Below are positions 17,616 to 26,773 of a stretch of DNA of 64,000 nucleotides, one piece after another. The stretch's first letter is position 1; each line of letters opens with the position of its first letter. The DNA is from Flavobacterium subsaxonicum WB 4.1-42 = DSM 21790 (GTDB taxonomy: Bacteria > Bacteroidota > Bacteroidia > Flavobacteriales > Flavobacteriaceae): NCBI RefSeq assembly GCF_000422725.1, contig NZ_KE383909.1, positions 53,419 through 117,418 on the forward strand. Reading direction: 5' to 3'. The notes beneath the pieces are model-generated. The model did no database searches. It worked only from the letters and a program-made list of their open reading frames with translations, and was not told where the DNA came from. Made by a program: the position numbers and the translations under genes.

Positions 17616-18695
17616 ATGAAACCAGTTACTACAGCACTTGCGCTTATTTTTTCTACAGGGGCGCTTTTTCAGGCGCATGCCCAGACAGACGACACAAAAC
17701 TTAATAAACTACAGGTTATAGGGTCGCACAACAGTTATAAAATTGGTATTGAACCAGCCTTATATAAGGTGCTTGCCGCAAAAGATTCTGCTTCGATGAG
17801 CGGTTTGCAGTACGACCATATTTCTATTACCGACCAGCTTAACATGGGGCTCAGAAATTTGGAGATCGATATTTATGCCGATAGCAAAGGCGGTAAGTAT
17901 GCACACCCTAAAGGCCTTGACCTGGCTAAGCCGGATAAGGCTTATGATGCCGATGGCGTTATGAACAAACCGGGCTTTAAGGTTTTTCATGTTACCGATA
18001 TAGATTTCAGGAGTTGGGCACCAACGTTTGAGGGTTGCCTGCAACAATTAAGAGCATGGTCTGACGCTAACCCCGGCCACGTGCCGGTGTTTATAACGCT
18101 TGAGCCTAAAGATGGCAAAGCCAACCATTTTGGTACAACTCCGGAGGCTTTTACCACCCAGCTGTTTGATGAGGCCGATGCCGTTATACGCAAAAATTTG
18201 GGCGAAGACAAACTGATAACGCCCGATATGGTTAAGGGCAATTACAAAACACTGGAAGAAGCGGTGCTTGCCGGCAACTGGCCAACGCTTAAAAATGCTA
18301 AGGGCAAATTCTTTTTCCTGTTAGATAACAGCGATAAAAAAATGGAACTGTATATGCAGGGGCACCCGTCGTTAAAAGGTCGTGTGGCTTTTGTTAATGC
18401 CAAACCGGGCACTCCGGAGGCTGCGGCTATGTTTAGGAATAACTCTGAAGATGCTTCTATACCCGACCTGGTTAAGAAGGGCTATATTATCCGTACGCGT
18501 GCCGACTCTGATACTAAAGAGGCGCGTGCTAACGATTATTCGCATTTTACGGCAGCTAAAAACTCCGGTGCACAAATTATTACTACCGATTATTACAAGC
18601 CAAGCCAACTGTTTAAATCGACTTACAGCATTAAGTTTGACGATGGCAAATATGTTAGGCTTAACCCTGTAAACGGTACGGTTACAAGAAAATAG
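17616..18695 (+). CDS. Secreted Ca-dependent PI-phospholipase C-like protein
   Basis: This 359-residue protein has a signal peptide ending near AHAQ (about residue 22). IGSHNSYKIG near 36, GLRNLEIDIYAD near 89, FHVTDIDF near 124 and VFITLEPKD near 158 are the catalytic and metal-binding strands of the PLC-like TIM barrel of Ca-dependent PI-PLCs. Such enzymes cleave phosphatidylinositol or related phosphodiesters outside the cytoplasm. Its convergent neighbour is a secreted metallophosphoesterase, which could remove the phosphate it exposes. Substrate is inferred from family only. Confidence 0.82.
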   Translation: MKPVTTALALIFSTGALFQAHAQTDDTKLNKLQVIGSHNSYKIGIEPALYKVLAAKDSASMSGLQYDHISITDQLNMGLRNLEIDIYADSKGGKYAHPKGLDLAKPDKAYDADGVMNKPGFKVFHVTDIDFRSWAPTFEGCLQQLRAWSDANPGHVPVFITLEPKDGKANHFGTTPEAFTTQLFDEADAVIRKNLGEDKLITPDMVKGNYKTLEEAVLAGNWPTLKNAKGKFFFLLDNSDKKMELYMQGHPSLKGRVAFVNAKPGTPEAAAMFRNNSEDASIPDLVKKGYIIRTRADSDTKEARANDYSHFTAAKNSGAQIITTDYYKPSQLFKSTYSIKFDDGKYVRLNPVNGTVTRK

Positions 18696-18723
18696 TTTTG
18701 TTATATGTTAGGTTGTAAAAAAA

Positions 18724-18750
18724 AGGCATCGGGTTTACCGATGCCTATTT
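18724..18750. terminator. Bidirectional terminator between convergent genes
   Basis: A perfect 9-bp stem, AGGCATCGG and CCGATGCCT with loop GTTTA, is flanked by A-rich sequence on the left and TATTTTATTTT on the right. It serves both the PI-PLC gene and the metallophosphoesterase gene. Confidence 0.8.
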
Positions 18751-18768
18751 TATTTTGTAGTGTAGTGG

Positions 18769-20682
18769 TTATTTCTGTAAGTCCTGCACAGCGCCTGTGG
18801 TTAAGTTAACGCTAAAATGATTGGCCGGTGCCCCTTTTAAAAACTTATCTAATATCTGTAAAAACAGGGTTAGGTTTTTTTGGTTGGCATCGTTACCATC
18901 ACCTTTTTTGTTTAGATAAGATGCACAAAGCAATTGGTACTGCTTAATTCTGGCTTCGCCCACATCGGCAATAGCCAGTTGGTCGGCACTGCGGATACGG
19001 TAAAAGTCAGTTATAAGGTCCATGCCGTTCCATGCTTTAAAATCAGATGCCTTTATCTTGTTTTTAGCGAGTAATTTGGCGGTTGAAGTTTCGGCCTTTT
19101 TCCAGTCGGCTTTATAAGCAGCTTTGTTTTTAAGGATGTCATTGTAAGATGCCTTAGCATCCATATTAGCCAACGCCAAAAGGTCGTAACCTGATACATT
19201 AGTAATAAATTCTTTAAAGGCTACCGGCCAGTCATCGGGTAAAAAACGCAGGCGCACCAGTTCTTTTAAATGATAATCGGTAAACTCGTGGTAGCTTTTG
19301 GTGGTAAGTATGGCATCATTCCAAATATCTTTTGTGTGCTGACTTTCTAAAAAGGCGTGTTCCATTTTATAAAGGCTAAAAAGCTCATTAAAGCGGGGTA
19401 CGCTGTCTATAGTAATGGTTTCAATCTCAACCACGTTATTTGGTTTGATGGTAAGCAACTTGTAAGCAGGAATATAAGCCGCCAACGATGGTGTTTGCAC
19501 ATTAACCAGCGTATTGCCCTTTGCACTGGTGCGGATGCCTGTATCGTTAATGTGCATGTGCCCGCCAAAGTGTATTTTAAGGCCGGCATCGGCAAAGGTT
19601 TGTGCCACTTCTTCTTCGGGCACGCGGTCTAACTGCCACTTGCCCTTGCCCATAAGGGCTTCAATTTCGGGCGATGCATCATCATTAAACTCTACCATAG
19701 GGTAGTGGCTAAAGGCAATCAGGGTTTTGCCCTGTTTTTTAGCTTCATCGGCAATTTTTTTAACCCAGTCTATTAAATGCTTTTTGTTGGATAGTACATT
19801 GTTGTAACCCAAGTCGGCACCCTTGTAATTCTTCGGGTCGGAGGCACTGCCATTGGCGTTTTTCGGAATATACACATTGCCGTCAATCGCCAAAAGCCAA
19901 AGGCCGTCTATCGGTTCTACCACGTAGCTAACATCGGGCAAGGTAAAACCGGGGGCCACATTGTACATTCGGTTTTTAAGGTCAGATGCTTGCTGTGCCT
20001 TATCTAAAGTATAATCTGCAAAAGTATAGCTGCTAAAAGGCGTTGCCCAATACTTATAGTTAGCCTTGGGGTAAAACCCGAATTCCTGCAAATAATCGGT
20101 AATGCCCAGGTAGCCCATTTTAGCTATATCTTTGGTTAGTACAACCGGTAACTCTGTAGCAGGATTGGGTTTATAACCCTCTTTGCTAAAAATAGGCTGG
20201 CGTTTGCCACCATCGCCTAAAAAATCGTCTTTACCGGCATCCTGTGCAAAAGGCCCGACCGGGTCGTGGTTGCCGGTAGTTATAAAAAACTCAATGTTGT
20301 ATTTGGTGCTGTACTCGTTTAAAATGCGTTGCAACCCGCGAACGTGCAGCGGCTGGCCGTCATCGCTATAATCGCCGGGCAGGGCAACGTAGTGTATGTT
20401 GCGCTTGGCAATATCATCTAAGGCAGCCAAAAAGGCAAAGTAGTTCTCGTTAAAAATACGGGTAGAGTGCAGTTGGGCATCCATAGTGCGCAACAGCGCA
20501 GGTTTGCCGTTGGCAGGATTTAACACACCCTTATAATCGCTGTCGGATAGCGAGCCGTACAGATCCTGCAAATGCACATCGGCTAAAAAGGCTATCTGGG
20601 TGCCTTCGGCTTTATTTTGCGCGTTGAGGTGTATAGAAAATAAAGCAACAGCAAGCAGGCAATAGCGGGTAATGTGGGTCAT
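18769..20682 (-). CDS. Secreted metallophosphoesterase
   Basis: This 637-residue calcineurin-type phosphoesterase carries a signal peptide (cleavage near LNAQ, residue 22). The dimetal motifs appear in order: DVHLQ near 35, GDYSDD near 102, TTGNHDP near 136, FSHYP near 325 and GGHMHIND near 375. A helical C-terminal region of about 230 residues has no family I recognise. Substrates of this family range from nucleotides to phosphodiesters. Convergent with PI-PLC and close to SusCD, it probably works on extracellular phosphate esters. Confidence 0.87.
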   Translation of the reverse strand: MTHITRYCLLAVALFSIHLNAQNKAEGTQIAFLADVHLQDLYGSLSDSDYKGVLNPANGKPALLRTMDAQLHSTRIFNENYFAFLAALDDIAKRNIHYVALPGDYSDDGQPLHVRGLQRILNEYSTKYNIEFFITTGNHDPVGPFAQDAGKDDFLGDGGKRQPIFSKEGYKPNPATELPVVLTKDIAKMGYLGITDYLQEFGFYPKANYKYWATPFSSYTFADYTLDKAQQASDLKNRMYNVAPGFTLPDVSYVVEPIDGLWLLAIDGNVYIPKNANGSASDPKNYKGADLGYNNVLSNKKHLIDWVKKIADEAKKQGKTLIAFSHYPMVEFNDDASPEIEALMGKGKWQLDRVPEEEVAQTFADAGLKIHFGGHMHINDTGIRTSAKGNTLVNVQTPSLAAYIPAYKLLTIKPNNVVEIETITIDSVPRFNELFSLYKMEHAFLESQHTKDIWNDAILTTKSYHEFTDYHLKELVRLRFLPDDWPVAFKEFITNVSGYDLLALANMDAKASYNDILKNKAAYKADWKKAETSTAKLLAKNKIKASDFKAWNGMDLITDFYRIRSADQLAIADVGEARIKQYQLLCASYLNKKGDGNDANQKNLTLFLQILDKFLKGAPANHFSVNLTTGAVQDLQK

Positions 20683-20757
20683 TAAAACTTTTTACTGCAA
20701 AAATCTGAAAAAATATATAAAGCCAGTGTTACCTAATTGCAATACTTAAGTTACGGC

Positions 20758-22074
20758 CTAAAATTGGTTGAATTCTAAAAACCTGATCTTTAACGATATA
20801 TACTGCAATGTAAATTTTGCTTTTAGCAGGCTGTACTGGGCGGTAAGCAACTGGTTTTTAGAGGCCGTAAACACCACAGCTTCAACCAGGCCGTTGGTGA
20901 ATTTTACCTGCGTGGTGCGGAACGATTTTTCGGCGAAAGCCTGGGTGTCCTGCAATTTGGTTATTAGTGTGGCATTTTGCTGCTGTTTTGTGGTTTCCTG
21001 CTCTATGGCCTGGCGCAGTTTTAGTTTTTCCTGTTCGGTACTAACCTGGCTTTTTTGGTGCTCTATTTTGGCAAGCTGCACATCGCGGTGGGTTTTTAGC
21101 CCGTTAAAAATGGGTACAGACAGCTGCAATCCTACGTAGTGGTTTTTGTTGTCGTTAAGCTGTGTCCAGAATGGGTTAACCGTTGCGCCCGGCTGGTTAA
21201 GCGGCTGGTAGTAAAACGATGAGTACGAATAAAATGCCGACACCACCGGCAGGTAATTGTTTTTTTCTATGGTAACATTTTTTTGCAAAACGGCCTCGTT
21301 AAGCAAAGCCGATTTAATTTTAGGGCTGTTGCTAACCGCATTTTGGTAGATCGAAATATCCGAAAGGGGAGTGGCTTCAAGGTCGGCTAAGGCTTCGAGG
21401 ACAATAGTATTGGGCGTAACATTGGTTACGTTGATGAGCTGTAGCAGCAGTAGTTTTTGGTTTTCTAAAAGCTGGGTGGTTTCCAGTATGTTGTTTTCTT
21501 CCTGGGCGTAGCTAACCTGCATATCATACAGGTCGCTTTTAGGCTTGCTGCCAATTTCTACTTCTTTTTGTATGCGGTTGAGGTTAAAAACGGCATTTTC
21601 AAACTGCGACTGTTGTATTTTAAGCAGCTCTTGTGTATATACGGCAGTAAAGTAGTTCTCTAACAGGGTTAAGGTATATTCGCTCTCGGCGGCTTCTTTA
21701 TCGGCGCGGGCCCTTAGGGCGGCTATTTTATTGCGTCGGGCCTCGGTAAACGTATTAAAGTTAATAAGGTTCATGTTCGCATTAAGCGAAAAATTATCCG
21801 ACTGTATTTTAGAACTTACCCTGCTGTTAGTGGCCGGGTCTATGGTAGAACCTATGCTGTAGCTGTGCGTGCCGCCAAAGCCAACGATAGGCAAATATTC
21901 TAAAGCAGCACTGCGATGGGTGGCCTCTGCACTTAAAATTTCGAGCTGGTTTATTTTAAAGTCCAGATTGTTTTGCAGGCCAAGCTCCAGGCATTTTTTA
22001 AACGTCCAAACCTCCTGCGCCAAGGCAGGGCAGGTAAGGAGTAAGAGGATACCTAATAGTTTTATAGCGTTCAT
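20758..22074 (-). CDS. TolC-family outer-membrane efflux protein
   Basis: This 438-residue protein has a signal peptide (cleavage after LAQ near residue 20) and two copies of the long helical OEP domain, starting LELGLQNNLDFKINQLEI and YQNAVSNSPKIKSALL. It would form the outer-membrane channel of a tripartite pump. It is the last gene of the hlyD-ABC-permease-tolC operon, 87 nt after the permease. Confidence 0.9.
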   Translation of the reverse strand: MNAIKLLGILLLLTCPALAQEVWTFKKCLELGLQNNLDFKINQLEILSAEATHRSAALEYLPIVGFGGTHSYSIGSTIDPATNSRVSSKIQSDNFSLNANMNLINFNTFTEARRNKIAALRARADKEAAESEYTLTLLENYFTAVYTQELLKIQQSQFENAVFNLNRIQKEVEIGSKPKSDLYDMQVSYAQEENNILETTQLLENQKLLLLQLINVTNVTPNTIVLEALADLEATPLSDISIYQNAVSNSPKIKSALLNEAVLQKNVTIEKNNYLPVVSAFYSYSSFYYQPLNQPGATVNPFWTQLNDNKNHYVGLQLSVPIFNGLKTHRDVQLAKIEHQKSQVSTEQEKLKLRQAIEQETTKQQQNATLITKLQDTQAFAEKSFRTTQVKFTNGLVEAVVFTASKNQLLTAQYSLLKAKFTLQYISLKIRFLEFNQF

Positions 22075-22161
22075 TTTAGTAAATAGTTAGTAAGCCTGCG
22101 GAAGTTTGCGCACCCCCGCAGGCAATAAAAAATCAGGAAAACTCAAATAAATTAAATCAGG

Positions 22162-24591
22162 CTACTCGTACTTAAGGTATTTTAATACGTTAACCCTTGT
22201 GGCCTGGTACGCTTTAGATAACACCACAATTAGTGTTAAAACCATAAGCAGTATAAAGCCAATTATAAACGGCAGGGGCGATATGTTTATCCTAAAGGCA
22301 AAATTATCAAGCCACTTATCCAGCAGCATATAAGCCGGGAAAAGTGCTATAACAAAGCCAATAATACAAAACACAACGTACTGTTTAGAGAGCTCTTTAA
22401 GCAGGGTCTGGGTTTCTGCGCCAAGCGTTTTTCTAATGGCAATTTCTTTCATGCGGCGCTGTATGGAGTACGATGCCAGTGCAAACAAACCAAACAGGGC
22501 TATAATTATTACCACAAGGTTTAGCAGCGAGAACAGGTTGCGTTGTTTGGCATACCCCTCGTACGTACGGGCAAAGCGCTTGTCTACAAATTGATATTTA
22601 AACGGATAATCAGGGTCTACATTGGCTACCCAGTATTTTTCTATTTCGGGTAGTGCGGCCTGTAGTTCTTTAGGGTCGATATCGATAAAAATACTGTGCA
22701 CATTTTGTATCATCCAGGGCACGGTTTTAAAGTGGAAAAATATCATGGGTGGTATATCCTGGTTTAGGCCCTTATTATGAAAGTCGGAGACCACGCCTAC
22801 AATTTTTAATTTCTGGTCGTTCCACATCACTTCTTTTCCTATCGGGTCTTTTTCTTTTATCATCCTTACGGCAGTTTCGTTAAGCAATGCCGACTCGATA
22901 GTATCTGATGAAAATTTCTCTGAAAGATTACGTCCTTCCTTTATTTTAATCTTCATCATTTCAAGCAGGTTAAAGTCCAGCGCCATATTTTGGGGTTGCA
23001 CAAAAACATCTTTATAGGTAAACCCGGAGGTGTTTATAGCCCCGCCACCAAAAGCAAACGACCCTGCCGATACCTGTTTTACGCCCTTAATTTTTAGCAG
23101 GCGATCTTTAGTTATGTAAAACTTTTGCATCAGTTTTTCTCTAAAGCCTTCCTGCTTATAATCATAGCCGTTATTATACTCTACATCTATAACCTGGCTG
23201 CCATTAAAACCAAGGTCTTTAGTGCTCATATAATCTACCTGTTGGTACACAATGTAAGAGCCTACAATAAAGAACGATGCTATGGCAAACTGCAATATAA
23301 GCATGCTATTGCGCAGCCACACGCCGCTTTTGCTGCGCCCAAAATTGCCCTTAAGCACTTTAAGGGTTTCGAAATTGCTAACGTATACGGCAGGAAATAT
23401 ACCTGCAATTACAACCACAATTACAAAAATAAGTACCAGTTGCAAGTAAAACTGGCTGCCGTGTATTACAAGCACTTTGTTTAAAAAGTTGTTATAATGC
23501 GGTAACGATAACTCTACAATTACAAGTGATAATAATATGGCAAAAAGGGTGGTTAAAACCGTTTCAAATACAAATTGTCTGATGATATTAGCTTTACTGG
23601 CACCCAGTATTTTACGTACGCCTACCTCTTTTGCACGTTTAATGGCGCTTGCCGTAGCCAGGTTTACGTAGTTAACAATAGAAAGAATGAGTATTAAAAC
23701 CGATAGCGACACCATAATAATAAGAAATTGCAGGTTGCCGCGGCCCTCCGGGTTATCGTCTACCAGCGAGTGCAGGCGCAATGTTTTTAACGGCTCTAAT
23801 ATAACAAGGGTTTTTTCATATTTTTTTTCGTATTCCTGCGGGGTCATGCCGCTTTCTCTTGCCGATGGTATTGTGCGGTAATCAAAGTACAGCTTTTCCA
23901 TTTTAGCTTTAACAATATCGGCATCCGCCGGATTTTTAAGTTTTAAAAAGAGGGCATAACTAAAGCTGCCCCAGCGCTCTTCGCTCTCTTTTAATTTGGC
24001 ATCCATATCGTTTATTACTACAGCCGGCTCGTACGATGATCTTCCTTCTATGGCATAGATACACGTAATGGTATAGTACTTTTTATCGTAATACAACTGT
24101 TTGTTCAGGGGGTCTTCGTTACCAAACAATAGCTTTGCTGTGGGTTCAGATAGTGCCATGCCGGTATTATCGGCCAGTGCCGTGGCAGCATTGCCTTTAA
24201 GTATTTTGTACGGAAAAAAAGAAAAAAAGCTTTGCTGGGCACTCATAACCTTTTCTATAAGCTGCTTTTTATCTTTGTATTTAAAAACACCGTTATTGTA
24301 CCAGCCATCGGTATAACAAAAGCTTTCTACTTCGGGTAGAGCGGTTGTTATACGCGGGCCCAACGCCGCGGTGCTGCTGCCCCAAATATTGCCTTCTCCA
24401 AAATTGGTAACGGTATAAAAAATGTTGTCTTTACCGGGGTTCCAGGCATTGTAAGACTGCTCGTCGTTCCAGTACAGTATGGCAAATATTAGCCCGGCTA
24501 TGCCCATGCTTAGCCCCAAAACGTTTAGGGCGGTAAAGAACTTGTTGTTCTTGATTTGATATAAAAATATCCTGATCCAGTTTTTTAGCAT
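22162..24591 (-). CDS. MacB/FtsX-type ABC transporter permease
   Basis: This 809-residue inner-membrane protein has an N-terminal helix (about 19-40), a periplasmic core domain, three helices with an FtsX domain (about 280-400), a second helix-core half starting near 430, and a final FtsX domain (about 680-800). RRMKEIAIRKTLGAE in the last cytoplasmic loop is the FtsX signature, and KRAKEVGVRKILGAS is its first-half copy. The duplicated arrangement is common in Bacteroidetes. It pairs with the ATPase 10 nt upstream and probably exports peptides, lipids or drugs. Confidence 0.9.
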   Translation of the reverse strand: MLKNWIRIFLYQIKNNKFFTALNVLGLSMGIAGLIFAILYWNDEQSYNAWNPGKDNIFYTVTNFGEGNIWGSSTAALGPRITTALPEVESFCYTDGWYNNGVFKYKDKKQLIEKVMSAQQSFFSFFPYKILKGNAATALADNTGMALSEPTAKLLFGNEDPLNKQLYYDKKYYTITCIYAIEGRSSYEPAVVINDMDAKLKESEERWGSFSYALFLKLKNPADADIVKAKMEKLYFDYRTIPSARESGMTPQEYEKKYEKTLVILEPLKTLRLHSLVDDNPEGRGNLQFLIIMVSLSVLILILSIVNYVNLATASAIKRAKEVGVRKILGASKANIIRQFVFETVLTTLFAILLSLVIVELSLPHYNNFLNKVLVIHGSQFYLQLVLIFVIVVVIAGIFPAVYVSNFETLKVLKGNFGRSKSGVWLRNSMLILQFAIASFFIVGSYIVYQQVDYMSTKDLGFNGSQVIDVEYNNGYDYKQEGFREKLMQKFYITKDRLLKIKGVKQVSAGSFAFGGGAINTSGFTYKDVFVQPQNMALDFNLLEMMKIKIKEGRNLSEKFSSDTIESALLNETAVRMIKEKDPIGKEVMWNDQKLKIVGVVSDFHNKGLNQDIPPMIFFHFKTVPWMIQNVHSIFIDIDPKELQAALPEIEKYWVANVDPDYPFKYQFVDKRFARTYEGYAKQRNLFSLLNLVVIIIALFGLFALASYSIQRRMKEIAIRKTLGAETQTLLKELSKQYVVFCIIGFVIALFPAYMLLDKWLDNFAFRINISPLPFIIGFILLMVLTLIVVLSKAYQATRVNVLKYLKYE

Positions 24592-24601
24592 GATGATGTA
24601 A

Positions 24602-25309
24602 TTACGAGTTAGAAACTAAAACATCTACATTTCTGCTGTTGTGCTTTTCGGTAAGTACCATGCCGTCTTTCATAAAAATGGTTTTTTGAGAGAACGATGC
24701 ATCGTAATCGCTGTGTGTAACCATAAGTATGGTAGCGCCATTCGCATGAAGGTCGGTTAACAGCTCCATAACCTCGTTGCCGTTTTTGCTGTCCAGGTTA
24801 CCGGTGGGCTCATCGGCCAGGATAATTTTAGGGTCGTTTATAAGTGCCCTTGCCACGGCCACCCTTTGTTGCTGACCGCCCGATAGCTGCTGGGGGTAGT
24901 GCCTTAAACGGTGCGATATGGCCAGCCTTTCGGCAATAGCTTCTACTTTTTTCTTTCTTTCAGATGATGGTACGTTGTTGTAAATAAGCGGAAGCTCGAT
25001 ATTATCATACACCGAAAGCTCGTCGATAAGGTTAAAGTTCTGGAATACAAAGCCGATATTCTCTTTCCTTATTTTTGATTTTTCCGATTCGCTAAGGCCG
25101 TTAATTTCGCGGTCGAGCAATTTATAACTGCCCGACGAAACGTTATCCAACAGCCCTACAATATTAAGCAGTGTCGACTTACCGCAACCCGATGCCCCCA
25201 TAATGGTTACAAACTCACCCTGCTTTATTTGCAGCGAAACTTCGTTAAGGGCTTTGGTTTCTATTTCTTCGGTACTAAAAACTTTAGAGAGGTTCTGGAT
25301 GTTAATCAT
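24602..25309 (-). CDS. ABC transporter ATPase, MacB/LolD type
   Basis: This 235-residue nucleotide-binding subunit has the Walker A GASGCGKST near 39, Q-loop FVFQNFNL, signature LSGGQQQRVAVARAL and Walker B IILADEPTGNLDS. It is cytosolic and drives the adjacent FtsX-type permease. An 81-nt gap to hlyD contains imperfect GATGATGATT repeats at 25350-25382 of no clear role. Confidence 0.94.
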   Translation of the reverse strand: MINIQNLSKVFSTEEIETKALNEVSLQIKQGEFVTIMGASGCGKSTLLNIVGLLDNVSSGSYKLLDREINGLSESEKSKIRKENIGFVFQNFNLIDELSVYDNIELPLIYNNVPSSERKKKVEAIAERLAISHRLRHYPQQLSGGQQQRVAVARALINDPKIILADEPTGNLDSKNGNEVMELLTDLHANGATILMVTHSDYDASFSQKTIFMKDGMVLTEKHNSRNVDVLVSNS

Positions 25310-25390
25310 GGCTTTTTGATTTTTAATAACTGTTGTTTTTTGATTTGATTGATGATGATTGAACTCTGATGATGATGATTGAGCGTAAAT

Positions 25391-26632
25391 TTAATTATTA
25401 ATGTTTAGCACTTCGATAGATTTATAATCGGTGTAGGCCGATGTAATTATGCTGTCGCCGGGTTGTAGCCCGCTAACAACCTCGTAATACAAAGGGTTTT
25501 CGCGGCCCAGCTTAATATCTTTCCGCACGGCTTTGCCTCCCTTAGCAATAAATATCCACTTGCCCGATGTATCGGCATAAAAAGCCCCTTTAGACAGCAC
25601 GGTAGATTTCTTTTTTTCTGATAGCGTTAAGCGCACCCCAAAGCTAAGGCCCTGTTTTAGGTCGGGTACTTTGCCATCGGTAAAATTAAGTTCGGCTATA
25701 AAGCGGCCGTTTTTAACTTCGGGTATCACCTTGGTAACGGCTACATTAATGTTCTCGCCATTGTATTCTATGTGGCCTTTTTGCCCTTCCGATATCTTTT
25801 CAAGATAATACTCGTCTACCTCGGCAAGCAGCTTGTAGCCCTTCATAACATCTATTTTACCAATACTTTCGCCCACGGTGTAGTTCTTGCCTAAAATAGG
25901 TTCGAACGATGATATCCTGCCGGCTAACGGCGCGGTAACTAAAAAGTTCTTTTTGTTGGTGCGCAGTATCTCCAGGCTTTTTTGCATAAACACTTTCGAC
26001 TGGTTAATTTGCGATATCTGCACGGCATTGGCCTGTTTTTCTTTCTGGATGCTTTGCTGAATGATATTTTTACGCTCTTTCTGAAAACGGAAATTCTCTT
26101 TTGTCTTTTGCCATTCGTTGGCCGATAGTATTTCTTCCTTAAACAATTTCTCGTTAAGGTCGTACTGTGTTTTGGCATCCTGGTAGTCGTGCTCTATAGC
26201 CACCAGGTCTTTGGCAAGGTTAAGCTCTTGGTTGCGCAAATCGAGCTTGGCTTTATCCAGGTTGTTTACCTGTTCTATAATAGATGTTTCCTGCGTAACA
26301 TAGCTCAACTCGGTGTTAGGGTTGTACAGGCGGGCAAGGGGCTGGCCTTTGGTAACCCTGTCGCCATTCTCAATAAATATTTCCTGGACAGATCCGCCCT
26401 CGGCAACGTTTATCAGCATCGAATTCAGCGGCTCCACTTTGGCCTGGAATACGATAAAGTCTTCAAAAAAAGCATCTTCCACCGGTCTAATTACAATTTC
26501 GCTGCGTTTAACATCAAGGCTGCGCTTTTTTGTGGCAGCGGCATATACGAAATAGCCCACTAATAAAAAAGCGGGCACTGCCACCAATAGGTACTTATTT
26601 TTTCTATTTTTACGAAGAACAACGGTGTCCAT
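25391..26632 (-). CDS. HlyD/MacA-type periplasmic adaptor
   Basis: This 413-residue membrane-fusion protein has an N-terminal anchor (YLLVAVPAFLLVGYFVYAAA, residues 14-33), a lipoyl-like half near 75-100 (VQEIFIENGDRVTKGQPLAR), a long coiled coil (about 115-225) and a beta-barrel region ending EVVSGLQPGDSIITSAYTD. It bridges the permease to TolC. It is the first gene of the pump operon and is divergent from the NtrC-type regulator gene. Confidence 0.9.
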   Translation of the reverse strand: MDTVVLRKNRKNKYLLVAVPAFLLVGYFVYAAATKKRSLDVKRSEIVIRPVEDAFFEDFIVFQAKVEPLNSMLINVAEGGSVQEIFIENGDRVTKGQPLARLYNPNTELSYVTQETSIIEQVNNLDKAKLDLRNQELNLAKDLVAIEHDYQDAKTQYDLNEKLFKEEILSANEWQKTKENFRFQKERKNIIQQSIQKEKQANAVQISQINQSKVFMQKSLEILRTNKKNFLVTAPLAGRISSFEPILGKNYTVGESIGKIDVMKGYKLLAEVDEYYLEKISEGQKGHIEYNGENINVAVTKVIPEVKNGRFIAELNFTDGKVPDLKQGLSFGVRLTLSEKKKSTVLSKGAFYADTSGKWIFIAKGGKAVRKDIKLGRENPLYYEVVSGLQPGDSIITSAYTDYKSIEVLNINN

Positions 26633-26657
26633 ATTAACAAATTTGTAAGAGTATATA

Positions 26658-26671
26658 GCAATTTTGTGCCA
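26658..26671 (-). promoter_or_regulatory. Near-consensus sigma-54 site before hlyD
   Basis: TGGCAC-AAAA-TTGC on the minus strand lies about 26 nt before the ATG of hlyD. The usual sigma-54 form has five bases between the two blocks; here there are four. A divergent NtrC-type activator supports a real role, but the short spacing is a caution. Confidence 0.45.
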
Positions 26672-26773
26672 CAGTTTTAAAAATTGTAATTGGCTTAAAA
26701 TCAGTGATTTTGCAGGGTGTTAAATTGCTAACTGTCCGGTTCTGAACACCTTTTGTACGATAATGAACAACCC

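Noticed and set aside
25345..25383. GATGATGATT repeats between ABC ATPase and hlyD genes
   Set aside because: Too short and imperfect to call an array, with no pairing or known site.
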